Assembly: GCA_947448795.1 (NCBI GenBank)
Contig: CANFOZ010000022.1
Location: forward strand, 1-35,549
DNA length: 35,549 nt
Source: Bacteroidota bacterium
Lineage (GTDB): Bacteria > Bacteroidota > Bacteroidia > AKYH767-A > JAHEYN01
Direction of reading: 5' to 3'
A model generated the notes under the pieces. It was not told where the DNA came from. It saw only the letters and a program-made list of their open reading frames with translations, and did no database searches. Made by a program: the position numbers and the translations under genes. This document shows, piece by piece, positions 9,401 to 16,389 of the stretch. How positions within the stretch are numbered: position 1 is the first letter of the stretch; every line of letters starts with the position of its first letter.

Positions 9401-10973
9401 TAGTCGTAATCATTATGCCGTGGTAACCGGTGCTTGCTCCATTTGTGGACGTGCCGCTAAACAAAGGTCCAAGAGTCACCATGGATCCGCCAGAAACGGA
9501 AGAAGCATAATACGTGGAGGTAGAGGTCAAATACGCATTGTAGGTGTTTCCGGTATCTAGTGGAGTGCCACCTGTGGGCACATTATACCAATAATGAGTA
9601 CCTGCTCCGGATGCAGTGAACGTGACATTGCCCTCGCCACAACGGCTAACAGCAGGAACAATAGGGTCTGTGGAGTTCAAAACCTCAACAGATACACTAT
9701 TGCTTATTAATGAGTTACAAACAGTTGCTCGATATTGCCCACTCGCTGATGGTGTAATCGAATAGGTTGTGTTTGTATTATCAGTGCCTGTTTCATTGAC
9801 CCAAGATATACCGTTGAATGATTGCCATTGAATAGCTCCATTCGATCCGGTTAATACTAGGTCGGTGAAGGTGCCCGCGCAAATGGTGTCAGAACCGATT
9901 GTTGCCACACCCACGGTCTGGCTAGAGTTAGCATTAACAGCAGGTAATGTGTTGTTGGTTGTGAATGGGTCGCCTGTTGGGGTAATGCTTGCATTGAATT
10001 GGTAATTTCCGGCTGCAGTCATGTTGAAAGAGTTGCTTAGAACAACATCCATCGTTGCACCGCCTGCTAGTGAGCCTGTGTTTATAAGTACAGCAGGGAA
10101 GGTAGTTGGATTTGTTATGGCCACATTACCATTAACCGTTACTGGATTGGTCACAAAATTTATACTTGTTGAACTGGTGTTTTTAATGCGCACAGAAACT
10201 GTTTCGTTAGCACTATAACATCCAGGTACCAGTGGGCTTACCAAGGATAACAGAGCAAGGTCATTGGCGGGAGGCATCCAAGAAAAGGATAGGCCGTTTG
10301 CAGGTGTGATTGCTGCTTCCAATGCCATGGCGTCGGTGACAAGAGCACCTGCCGTAGAAGCACTCCAGCTAGTCAGACTAGTGCGGTTGTTAAAATCGGC
10401 AGAACTTGCTCCGCGAAGACCAACCTCTGCAGTTCTTGGAGTTGCTTCTTTTAAAAATGAACCATATACAACCTCGATTTTTCCATCTGCTTCATTCAAG
10501 CGGATTTGGAAGTTGTAATAGTCGCCATCAGTAGGAGGAAAGTCGTATGAGCGGAAATCTTTCCATTGGACCACAAAAACATAGTTGCCGGCTACTCCTG
10601 TTCGCTTCGTTTGCATTTCTGCACCAAATTGGCCTTCAATATCGTGATTTAATGCTGCTACAACATTGTTCGAGGTACCTGCACTTAGTGCGTTGTAACT
10701 GCTCGATATGGTGTTACCAAAAGCTAAAAAACCATTGGAATTAACACTTACTTGTGTGTAAGGTACTCCATTGAAATAGAAGGTAAAACCAAGATTGATG
10801 GCAGAATACGAGTTGTCATCATTAGTAGAGTCACCTTGAACCGTTCCGCCGCTGATTTCGCTATAAGTAGTGTTGCTTTGGGTGAACGTGTAACTGGTTA
10901 CATTGCTAAAGCCAGGAATCGCTAGAAGCATTATTCCGACTAATAGGAAGCTTGAAAGTAGTTTTTGTTTCAT
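6432..10973 (-). CDS. Giant secreted Ig/PKD-like surface protein with T9SS type A sorting domain
   Basis: A 1513-residue, Thr/Ser/Asn-rich, almost wholly beta-stranded exported protein. In order: signal peptide (1-23); a globular N-terminal beta domain (25-232); a CARDB-like module (238-345); Ig-like modules from about 353; two larger domains that appear nested within Ig-like folds (about 497-640 and 764-948); three tandem PKD-like repeats (about 1010-1268) with the SYxWxVPSGATI/TNxIxVN/SGNIxV pattern; two more Ig-like modules (1270-1420); and a C-terminal type A sorting domain (1427-1513) starting MNVYPNPF and ending in ERLTLVK. T9SS exports such proteins across the outer membrane and usually anchors them to A-LPS. 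Adhesin or matrix role is likely but not shown. It starts 40 bases after the transketolase C gene and has no visible promoter of its own. Confidence 0.9.
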   Translation of the reverse strand: MKQKLLSSFLLVGIMLLAIPGFSNVTSYTFTQSNTTYSEISGGTVQGDSTNDDNSYSAINLGFTFYFNGVPYTQVSVNSNGFLAFGNTISSSYNALSAGTSNNVVAALNHDIEGQFGAEMQTKRTGVAGNYVFVVQWKDFRSYDFPPTDGDYYNFQIRLNEADGKIEVVYGSFLKEATPRTAEVGLRGASSADFNNRTSLTSWSASTAGALVTDAMALEAAITPANGLSFSWMPPANDLALLSLVSPLVPGCYSANETVSVRIKNTSSTSINFVTNPVTVNGNVAITNPTTFPAVLINTGSLAGGATMDVVLSNSFNMTAAGNYQFNASITPTGDPFTTNNTLPAVNANSSQTVGVATIGSDTICAGTFTDLVLTGSNGAIQWQSFNGISWVNETGTDNTNTTYSITPSASGQYRATVCNSLISNSVSVEVLNSTDPIVPAVSRCGEGNVTFTASGAGTHYWYNVPTGGTPLDTGNTYNAYLTSTSTYYASSVSGGSMVTLGPLFSGTSTNGASTGYHGIMITTTQPNVNINGADIAFTGTGTMTIALKDPTNTTVINSAVTGTVTGSGTTAVLVPFSLNIASPGSYLLIINAVSGTVNNLGYSSSVAYPYTSAALSITSGYWYGADATVDMYFFNLLVSTGCESNRIPVIATINQAPTATASASNSNFCSGTTVNLTAASSNSNYAFTWSPAAGLSGTSGATVSATPASTTTYTLDANDAGTGCHFVSSTSLTVNPSPQTIVTATPASLCLGSQSQLLAASSISIPMDFNTVGTDILTNTSTGYPAPYASNYWGNRQQFIIPAAELAAAGLTAGPINSLGFDVANLNGSMNLANFVLKVGNTALNSITTFQTGLTQVYTNASYAPSLGWNMHNLSTPFVWNGTSNIIVETCFNNSSYTAASNASVRQTATSYSSSINYNADASTVCGNTLVNNIQNQRPNIRFGRNHVYHYNWTPTNTINTATITNPIAQPTVNTTYLVTVSDSNNTCSHLDSVAVAVGTIVPSTAGGITGTTTLCQGSSATYSVGAVLNASSYSWVVPSGATITTGSSTNTIVVNYSSTAIPGNIVVTPLNGCGNGGASQPLAITVNPLPAAAGAIVGLNNDTVCKGETGVAYSVPAITGATSYFWTIPSGATIATGGSTNSITVNFSTSAISGNITVKGFNSCGFGPTSTFPVAVYGTPAQTAAVHGPASVCQGQDMVMFYVDPVVGATDYVWNVNLFGATIVGDATNDTVYVNIANNSTPGVIFVNGHSPCATGLASPSLSVLVNNAPAAAITSSNTAFTICLNDSAQLGVTPACAGCTYAWTPGTDLSDSTIANPYASPIGNTTYTVTVTSNGCNGTASQAFTVLPAATQATISLSNDTLYSSVSTSYQWNLNGAPIAGANNVYYRFTANGVYTVTTTDANGCHSTSAPQTINSTSIAEHGSYASMNVYPNPFTQNTTLSYVLSGQGRVSIEILNLLGQRVQLVADETQASGVHNYTIDLLDQLSSGVFILKLTTDKRSYFERLTLVK
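7170..7946 (-). repeat. Three tandem PKD-like repeats within the surface protein
   Basis: Three consecutive protein repeats of about 85-90 residues (residues about 1010-1090, 1096-1180 and 1186-1268). Each has Val/Leu-Cys-x-Gly near its start, then SYxW or DYVW, a GATI turn, a TNxIxVN strand, an I-x-V strand and a Cys near the end (C1075, C1166, C1255). The first two are closely alike and the third is more divergent, which fits duplication followed by drift. The two conserved cysteines per repeat could form one disulfide each outside the cell. Confidence 0.7.
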
Positions 10974-11013
10974 GAAGCGTGTTGGTTTAATTTAAAATAA
11001 CAATTCTGTAAAT

Positions 11014-11982
11014 TTAAGAAGAAGGATTGATTTTTCGAGAAAAAGAGCGTTTTGCTGCTGCAACGATGTCTTTTGTATCGAGCCCGTATTTTGTCATTAA
11101 TTGATCCGGCGTACCGCTTTCTCCGAAGGAGTCGTTAACAGCAACCATCTCCAGTGGATAAGGATGATTAGTAGCAAGTACTTCGGCAATGGCGCTACCT
11201 AAGCCACCGTATTTCATGTGTTCTTCAGCTGTTACGGCGCAACCGGTCTTTTTCAAGGATGCAAGCACCGCTGCTTCATCGAGCGGTTTGATCGTATGTA
11301 TGTTGATAATTTCGGCAGAAATGCCTTCTTTTTCTAATAGTTCGCAAGCCTCTAATGCTTTCCAAACCAGATGTCCCGTGGCGAAAATGGTTACATCGCT
11401 TCCTGGGCTCAGCATCAGGGCTTTTCCGATTTGAAAATCTTGATCGGCAGGGGTAAAGTTCGGTACTGATGGGCGACCGAATCGGAGGTAAACAGGGCCG
11501 TCGTGCTTGGCGATAGCTATAGTGGCTGCTTTGGTTTGGTTGTAATCGCATGGATTAATAACCGTCATACCCGGAAGCATCCGCATCATACCAATATCTT
11601 CCAAAATCTGATGCGTTGCGCCGTCTTCGCCTAAGGTAAGCCCGGCGTGAGAAGCGCAAATCTTTACATTTTTGCCTGAGTAAGCTACGGATTGGCGAAT
11701 CTGATCGTAAACTCGACCAGTGGAGAAGTTGGCAAAAGTACCTGTGAAGGGAATCTTTCCTCCGGTAGCCAAGCCTGCCGCAACACTAATCATATTAGCT
11801 TCGGCAATGCCGCACTGATAAAAGCGTTCCGGATGGTCTTTTGCAAAAGCATCCATTTTCAGCGAACCGGTTAGGTCGGCACAAAGGGCTACTACTTCCG
11901 TATTTGATTTGCCAAGCTCAGAAAGGGCTGCACCAAATCCAGAGCGTGTGTCTTTCTTGTCTGTAGGGATGTGTTTAGTCAT
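11014..11982 (-). CDS. Transketolase, C-terminal subunit (split transketolase)
   Basis: 322-residue protein equal to the pyrimidine-binding and C-terminal domains of transketolase. With the N-terminal subunit encoded at 13401-14246 it should form the thiamine-diphosphate enzyme that moves two-carbon ketol units in the non-oxidative pentose phosphate pathway. Visible motifs: LCADLTGS, the catalytic-glutamate segment [10 protein letters not shown] followed by [20 protein letters not shown] and the C-terminal [11 protein letters not shown]. Split transketolases are usual in Bacteroidota and several other groups; normally the two halves are adjacent, but here a VWA gene lies between. ATG start is 17 bases after the VWA gene, so expression as one operon is likely. 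Confidence 0.93.
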   Translation of the reverse strand: MTKHIPTDKKDTRSGFGAALSELGKSNTEVVALCADLTGSLKMDAFAKDHPERFYQCGIAEANMISVAAGLATGGKIPFTGTFANFSTGRVYDQIRQSVAYSGKNVKICASHAGLTLGEDGATHQILEDIGMMRMLPGMTVINPCDYNQTKAATIAIAKHDGPVYLRFGRPSVPNFTPADQDFQIGKALMLSPGSDVTIFATGHLVWKALEACELLEKEGISAEIINIHTIKPLDEAAVLASLKKTGCAVTAEEHMKYGGLGSAIAEVLATNHPYPLEMVAVNDSFGESGTPDQLMTKYGLDTKDIVAAAKRSFSRKINPSS

Positions 11983-11999
11983 CGAGAAAAAGGACTTAT

Positions 12000-13388
12000 T
12001 TAGTTTAAATTAAGATTTGTAGAGGTTCCGGAGCTGATTTTAAATGATTTTTGCACCGTGTAATCAGACGACTTCGAATTCTTAGGGCGCATCACCACTT
12101 TGTAGTTTCCGGGTTGTAAAACCAAGGTCTGTTTCAATACTGCTTCTTCCAAATTCTGCACCCACTTGAGTTCGTTTTTCTCTTCTTGAAAAACACCACC
12201 GATAACATTCGATGAGGATAATAGTGTAATCAGCCCTGGTTGGGGAATTTGAACGGTGGTGGTGTGGCTTTGTGCAATTTCAACATCGTTAAGTAACAAG
12301 CGAGGGGTGCACAAAATCTCCAAGTCGTATTTACCAATAATATATTTCTCGGTGCTGTTGAAGTCTTGAACATGCATCGTTTTCATGGTGTTTTTTAAGC
12401 GAACAATAGCTTGTAATTGCTTGTACTCGCTAGCTCCATCGTACTTGAGTGTTAAGAATCCTTGTGGGGCATCAATAGGAATAATGGTGTGCTTGCCAGG
12501 AGTCATCGCCACACTATCTGTAAAAACAGGTGGCAGTGTATGCACAACAACCCGATAGGTACTCAATGGATCCAAACGCAGAGTGTCTGGTAGTCCACGG
12601 TTATTCATGGTGTGAATGAAATTGTACTTCAAGGCGCCGCTAAACTCATCGTAAAAACTCATATTCACATCCGTCTCTGTCGGGTTGCCATAGGTGTCGA
12701 GCAAGTTTACTTGCGCTGTGGTGTTATTAAGAGCTTGCGAGATAACAACATTCAATATGGTTTTGAAACTTGTTTCATTAGCTGCGTTAAAATAGGTTCC
12801 CACGCAGTCAAAGGTTTTTTGATAATCCGAATTGCTTCCAATTCCAATAACAAAAGGTTTTAGCATGATGCCTTTCAGCTGCAAGGCCTTGGAAACCGCA
12901 CACGGATCGCCGCTGCACTCCTCGATGCCATCGGTAATCAATACAATGATATTGCGTGCCTTAGCATCGGGGAAGTCATGCTCGCACTCCTCTAATGATC
13001 GGGCAATAGGGGTGGTGCCGCTTGGCTTAATGGTGGCTAGCTTGGCGATGATTTTGTCGTGGTTGTTTTTGGAAAATGGAATTTCTAAACGGTTGTCGTC
13101 GCAATCCTGTGGGGGATACTTTTTTAAATGACCATAAACATGTAAGGCCAATTCAATGCGATCTTCTTTGCGTAAGCTATCAATCAACTCCGAAAGAAGT
13201 TTCTTCGCGATATCCATTTTTGTCCCGCTTTGCCATTGGCCATACATGCTTTGCGAAGCATCGTACAAAAAAAGTATACGCGTCAGTTGAGGCTCTTGCG
13301 AAAGAGGTCTCTGCGCTTGAGCGGACTGACAAAAAACAGTCATTCCAAGTGCAAAAAAAGCAAGAAAAAAGCAGCGCAACACGTTCAT
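12000..13388 (-). CDS. Secreted von Willebrand factor A (VWA) domain protein
   Basis: 462-residue exported protein. A signal peptide covers about residues 1-25 ([13 protein letters not shown], then QAQ). The VWA domain runs from about 36 to 220 with a complete MIDAS metal site: D43-A-S45-Q-S47, the Thr in SGTTPIA (about 124-126) and D153 in ITDGIEEC. Metal-dependent protein binding is therefore probable. The remainder (about 230-462) is beta-rich and resembles two or three carboxypeptidase-regulatory-like sandwich modules; I do not recognise a catalytic domain. It sits between the two transketolase subunit genes with gaps of 12 and 17 bases, all on the same strand. A secreted protein inside a central-metabolism operon has no obvious functional link, and I do not assign one. 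Confidence 0.85.
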   Translation of the reverse strand: MNVLRCFFLAFFALGMTVFCQSAQAQRPLSQEPQLTRILFLYDASQSMYGQWQSGTKMDIAKKLLSELIDSLRKEDRIELALHVYGHLKKYPPQDCDDNRLEIPFSKNNHDKIIAKLATIKPSGTTPIARSLEECEHDFPDAKARNIIVLITDGIEECSGDPCAVSKALQLKGIMLKPFVIGIGSNSDYQKTFDCVGTYFNAANETSFKTILNVVISQALNNTTAQVNLLDTYGNPTETDVNMSFYDEFSGALKYNFIHTMNNRGLPDTLRLDPLSTYRVVVHTLPPVFTDSVAMTPGKHTIIPIDAPQGFLTLKYDGASEYKQLQAIVRLKNTMKTMHVQDFNSTEKYIIGKYDLEILCTPRLLLNDVEIAQSHTTTVQIPQPGLITLLSSSNVIGGVFQEEKNELKWVQNLEEAVLKQTLVLQPGNYKVVMRPKNSKSSDYTVQKSFKISSGTSTNLNLN

Positions 13389-13400
13389 TCTTGGGTTGGT

Positions 13401-14246
13401 TTAATAATCACCAAGCGTTTCTTCCAATTGAGCCAAAGCTGTCTTTAGCTGCTCATCGCTAGGTGCTGAGCCATGCCATTTGTGGTTGTTTTCCATAAAA
13501 TCAACCCCTTTGCCCATAATTGTTTTCATGAGAATCACCACCGGTTTGTTGTTTCCACAGGCATTTTTGGCCTTTTCTAAAACGCTCAACGTTTCGTCTA
13601 TATTGTTTCCGTCCATGGTCAATACTTCCCAGCCAAAGGCCTCCCATTTTTTGTGAAGATCGCCCCCAGGTAACACCTTGTCTAAAGGTCCATCAATCTG
13701 CAAGCCGTTGCAATCGATCATGGCAATCAGATTGTCGATGCGATGAGCTACGCCAAACATGGCTGCTTCCCATACCTGACCTTCTTGTAACTCTCCATCA
13801 CCACAAAGGCAATACACCAACTCTTTATCCCCGTTCATGCGCTTTGTAAGGGCTGCTCCGCAGGCAGCCGAAAGGCCTTGTCCAAGCGATCCAGAGGCGA
13901 TATGAACCCCAGGAAGATGATCGTGTGTTGTCGGATGGCCCTGCAGGCGTGTGTTCAGCTTACGGAAAGTAGCAAGCTCGCTTACTTCAAAATAACCACT
14001 GTGGGCAAGCACACTATACCAAACTGGAGAAATGTGTCCATTGGAAAGAAAAAACATGCTTTGGTTCTTGCCTTGCATGTCGAAGTGCTTTGGATCGTGC
14101 TTGAGCACATTGAAGTACAAAGTCACTAGGAGGTCTGCACAACCGAGGGAGCCGCCAGGGTGACCCGATTGAACAGCGTGGGTCATGCGCACGATGTCGC
14201 GACGCACCTGCGTGGCGATTTTTGATAATTCTAAAGTGGATTTCAT
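13401..14246 (-). CDS. Transketolase, N-terminal subunit (split transketolase)
   Basis: 281-residue thiamine-diphosphate-binding half of transketolase. Motifs in order: SGHPGGSLGCADLL at residues about 27-40, LSNGHISPVWY, GSLGQGLSAACG, and the diphosphate and metal motif GDGELQEGQVWEAA through the DCNGLQIDG that closes it. The partner half is at 11014-11982. Length is right for a split N subunit. This is the first gene of the minus-strand run, opposite ychF, with a probable promoter about 20 bases upstream of the ATG. Confidence 0.94.
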   Translation of the reverse strand: MKSTLELSKIATQVRRDIVRMTHAVQSGHPGGSLGCADLLVTLYFNVLKHDPKHFDMQGKNQSMFFLSNGHISPVWYSVLAHSGYFEVSELATFRKLNTRLQGHPTTHDHLPGVHIASGSLGQGLSAACGAALTKRMNGDKELVYCLCGDGELQEGQVWEAAMFGVAHRIDNLIAMIDCNGLQIDGPLDKVLPGGDLHKKWEAFGWEVLTMDGNNIDETLSVLEKAKNACGNNKPVVILMKTIMGKGVDFMENNHKWHGSAPSDEQLKTALAQLEETLGDY

Positions 14247-14264
14247 GAGGGGGATTTAATGTTT

Positions 14265-14272
14265 CAAATGTA
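14265..14272 (-). promoter_or_regulatory. Probable -7 element before the transketolase N gene
   Basis: On the minus strand this reads TACATTTG, an exact TAnnTTTG match, 18 bases before the ATG at 14246. A convincing -33 TTG is not at the usual distance; the nearest is about 26 bases upstream. The element lies within a 12-base perfect palindrome, AAATGTACATTT (14266-14277), which could be an operator or chance in AT-rich DNA. Confidence 0.35.
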
Positions 14273-14409
14273 CATTTTTTAGTCCTAAGGGGCTTTTGCA
14301 AACAAAGTTTTTATTAACATAAATGAAGATTTTTGAGCTCGTTTAATGTGCAAAACAAAATCCTATAATATCCTTATTTTATGCTATTGAAAGGTGTTCA
14401 GGCAAGGAC

Positions 14410-14440
14410 TTGAATTCTTGCTTTGCAAATGGTATCTTTG
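14410..14440 (+). promoter_or_regulatory. Promoter of the ychF operon
   Basis: TTG at 14410-14412, a 20-base spacer, then TATCTTTG at 14433-14440: both parts fit the Bacteroidota primary sigma factor promoter (TTG, about 19-21 bases, TAnnTTTG). The predicted leader to the ychF ATG at 14513 is about 65 bases and contains a small 5-bp hairpin (GGTAT/ATACC, 14470-14484). The rest of the 266-base gap between the divergent genes is AT-rich and holds nothing else I recognise. Confidence 0.6.
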
Positions 14441-14512
14441 CAAACCTTTTTTAAAAATTTAAACAGATTGGTATGTACTATACCGTCTTAAAAGAGTCTT
14501 ACACTTTATATT

Positions 14513-15610
14513 ATGGGCTTAAAATGTGGTATTGTCGGATTGCCTAACGTAGGAAAGTCGACCTTGTTTAATTGTCTTTCAGGTGGTAAGGCGCAAGCCG
14601 CCAATTTCCCCTTCTGCACCATTGAGCCCAATGTTGGGATGTTCAATGTGTCAGATCCCCGCCTCGAAGAGTTGACTGCACTTGCTAATCCTCAGCGCGT
14701 CGTTCCGGCTACGGTCGAGATTGTTGACATCGCTGGCTTGGTTAAAGGCGCATCAAAGGGAGAGGGTTTGGGTAACCAATTCCTTGGAAATATTCGCGAA
14801 ACGGATACAATCATCCATGTTTTGCGTTGTTTTGATGATGACAATATTGTGCATGTTGACGGTTCTGTGAATCCTATACGCGACAAAGAAACCATCGATA
14901 CAGAGCTGGGCTTAAAAGATCTTGAATCGGTAGAAAAACGGATAAAAGCTTTAGAACGCGCTGCCAAACAAGGCGACAAAGATGCCAAGAAAGGGATAGA
15001 TGTGATGCAGATTCTGCTGAAACATCTTCAAGAAGGTAAACCTGCCCGAAGCGCTAAAGTTGAAGGTGAGGATCGACTCCATTTTAAAGAGGCTTTTCTG
15101 TTGACCGACAAGCCTGTTCTATATGTTTGTAATGTGGATGAAAAATCGGTGGTTGGTGGCAATAAATACGTCGACGAGGTAAAAAAAGTGGCGGCAGAAG
15201 AGGGTGCGCAAGTGCTTGTAATTGCTGCGGCAATCGAAGCGGATATTGCCCAGCTCGAAAGCTATGAGGAGCGTAAAGAATTTCTTGCCGATATCGGACT
15301 GTCAGAGTCTGGCGTGACGCAGCTCGTTCGTACGGCCTATTTCATGTTGAACCTGGCAACCTATTTCACGGTGGGCGAGAAAGAGGTGCGTGCTTGGACC
15401 ATTCATCGTGGTATGACAGCACCGCAATCAGCAGGTGTGATACACTCAGACTTTGAAAAAGGATTTATTCGTGCTGAAGTAATCGCCTACGACGATTTTG
15501 TCCACTATAAAACAGAAGCCGCTTGTCGCGATGTAGGCAAATTGGCGGTGGAGGGGAAAGAGTATGTGGTTCGGGATGGCGATATCATGCATTTTCGATT
15601 CAATGTTTAA
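14513..15610 (+). CDS. ychF: Redox-regulated ATPase/GTPase YchF (OLA1 family)
   Basis: 365-residue Obg-family P-loop protein that binds ribosomes; family members prefer ATP. G1 motif GLPNVGKST is at residues 8-16, the G3 region is DIAGLVKGASKGEGLGNQFL, and the G4 position reads NVDE instead of NKxD, as expected for this ATP-preferring family. A coiled-coil segment occupies about residues 130-180. The C-terminal TGS domain is complete and contains the typical TYFTVGEKEVRAWTI and GVIHSDFEKGFIRAEVI stretches. Length and start are standard. It is the first gene of a plus-strand operon with the Cas6-like and GT51 genes. Confidence 0.97.
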   Translation: MGLKCGIVGLPNVGKSTLFNCLSGGKAQAANFPFCTIEPNVGMFNVSDPRLEELTALANPQRVVPATVEIVDIAGLVKGASKGEGLGNQFLGNIRETDTIIHVLRCFDDDNIVHVDGSVNPIRDKETIDTELGLKDLESVEKRIKALERAAKQGDKDAKKGIDVMQILLKHLQEGKPARSAKVEGEDRLHFKEAFLLTDKPVLYVCNVDEKSVVGGNKYVDEVKKVAAEEGAQVLVIAAAIEADIAQLESYEERKEFLADIGLSESGVTQLVRTAYFMLNLATYFTVGEKEVRAWTIHRGMTAPQSAGVIHSDFEKGFIRAEVIAYDDFVHYKTEAACRDVGKLAVEGKEYVVRDGDIMHFRFNV

Positions 15611-15633
15611 TTCGTTCCTTTAGTCCCTATAAC

Positions 15634-16377
15634 ATGCGCTACAAACTATCTTTTCAGAAACTGGACGAGCAGAACTCCTCGATCGACTTGCATCATCAGC
15701 ATTTGCTGGCAGCTTGGCTTCGTCCACTTCTGACAAAAGAAAAACCGTCGCTATGCTATTCCACTTTTAAGGGCACGTCCAAAGTTCAGCATGGACAAAT
15801 CAAGTTTCTTTCTTCAAAGATTACATGGATTTTGGCTTCTTCCGACGAGCCGATGATCACTGCCTTAATCGACAAAATTATGGCCTTGGAAGTGGTGGAA
15901 ATTGGTGCCTTGAAACTGATTCCAAAACAAATGGAGGTGCTTCCTAATCCGGTCTTTACCGATCGCACAAAATACGTTTGTATTTCCCCGCTAGTGCCCC
16001 TTTTAACATCGGATAGCAAGGTTAATACAGAACGCCTTCTCGACCCTCAGCGCACCGAATTTTCGGATGAGCTTTTTGAGTGCCTCATGACGAAAATGCA
16101 GCATGCTGGTTTTACAGAGGAACAATTGGATGGATTTCAGGTATTCGGAATAAGTCCAGACAAAGACTACCTGAATCGCCAAAAATCTTCAGGTAAAAAG
16201 ATTTCTCGTGTTTATGCGGATAGTGATCGCAACGAGTTTCTTGGATATCTTTTCCCCTTTTCCATGCATGCGCACATGGATGTGCATCAATTTGTTTGGG
16301 ATAATGGCCTCGGATTCCTTTGCGAACAAGGATTTGGCATGATAGATACAGCCGAAAAGTCGTCCCATTCAGCCTAA
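15634..16377 (+). CDS. Orphan Cas6-like RNA endonuclease-family protein
   Basis: 247-residue protein with the layout of the CRISPR repeat-RNA endonuclease Cas6 (tandem RAMP/ferredoxin-like folds). Signs: N-terminal strand and helix (MRYKLSF, then residues 18-32), the CISPLVPLL strand at 117-125 matching the family SP-x-V/I motif, and the C-terminal glycine-rich loop D-N-G-L-G-F-L-C-E-Q-G-F-G-M at 223-236, the best Cas6 hallmark. The usual catalytic His in the loop after the first helix is not obvious; H20, H21 and H23 lie within the helix instead. No cas1, cas2, cas3, Cas7/Cas5 gene or repeat array is in the window. It lies 23 bases after ychF and 3-12 bases before the GT51 gene. ATG at 15634 is preferred to an in-frame upstream start that would overlap ychF. 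Confidence 0.75.
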   Translation: MRYKLSFQKLDEQNSSIDLHHQHLLAAWLRPLLTKEKPSLCYSTFKGTSKVQHGQIKFLSSKITWILASSDEPMITALIDKIMALEVVEIGALKLIPKQMEVLPNPVFTDRTKYVCISPLVPLLTSDSKVNTERLLDPQRTEFSDELFECLMTKMQHAGFTEEQLDGFQVFGISPDKDYLNRQKSSGKKISRVYADSDRNEFLGYLFPFSMHAHMDVHQFVWDNGLGFLCEQGFGMIDTAEKSSHSA

Positions 16378-16389
16378 AATTTGAAACGC

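Noticed and set aside
6852-10744. Several plus-strand open frames of 60-115 codons opposite the large surface protein
   Set aside because: All are antisense shadows of a long low-complexity Thr/Ser/Asn-rich gene; no motifs, no promoters and no Shine-Dalgarno sites.
12000-13388. VWA gene as part of a MoxR/BatA aerotolerance or ternary defence system
   Set aside because: No MoxR AAA ATPase, BatB-E, or phosphatase/kinase partner genes are adjacent; neighbours are the transketolase subunits.
14470-14484. Small hairpin GGTAT/ATACC in the ychF leader as a riboswitch or attenuator
   Set aside because: Only five base pairs, no T-run and no larger structure; not enough to support a regulatory RNA.
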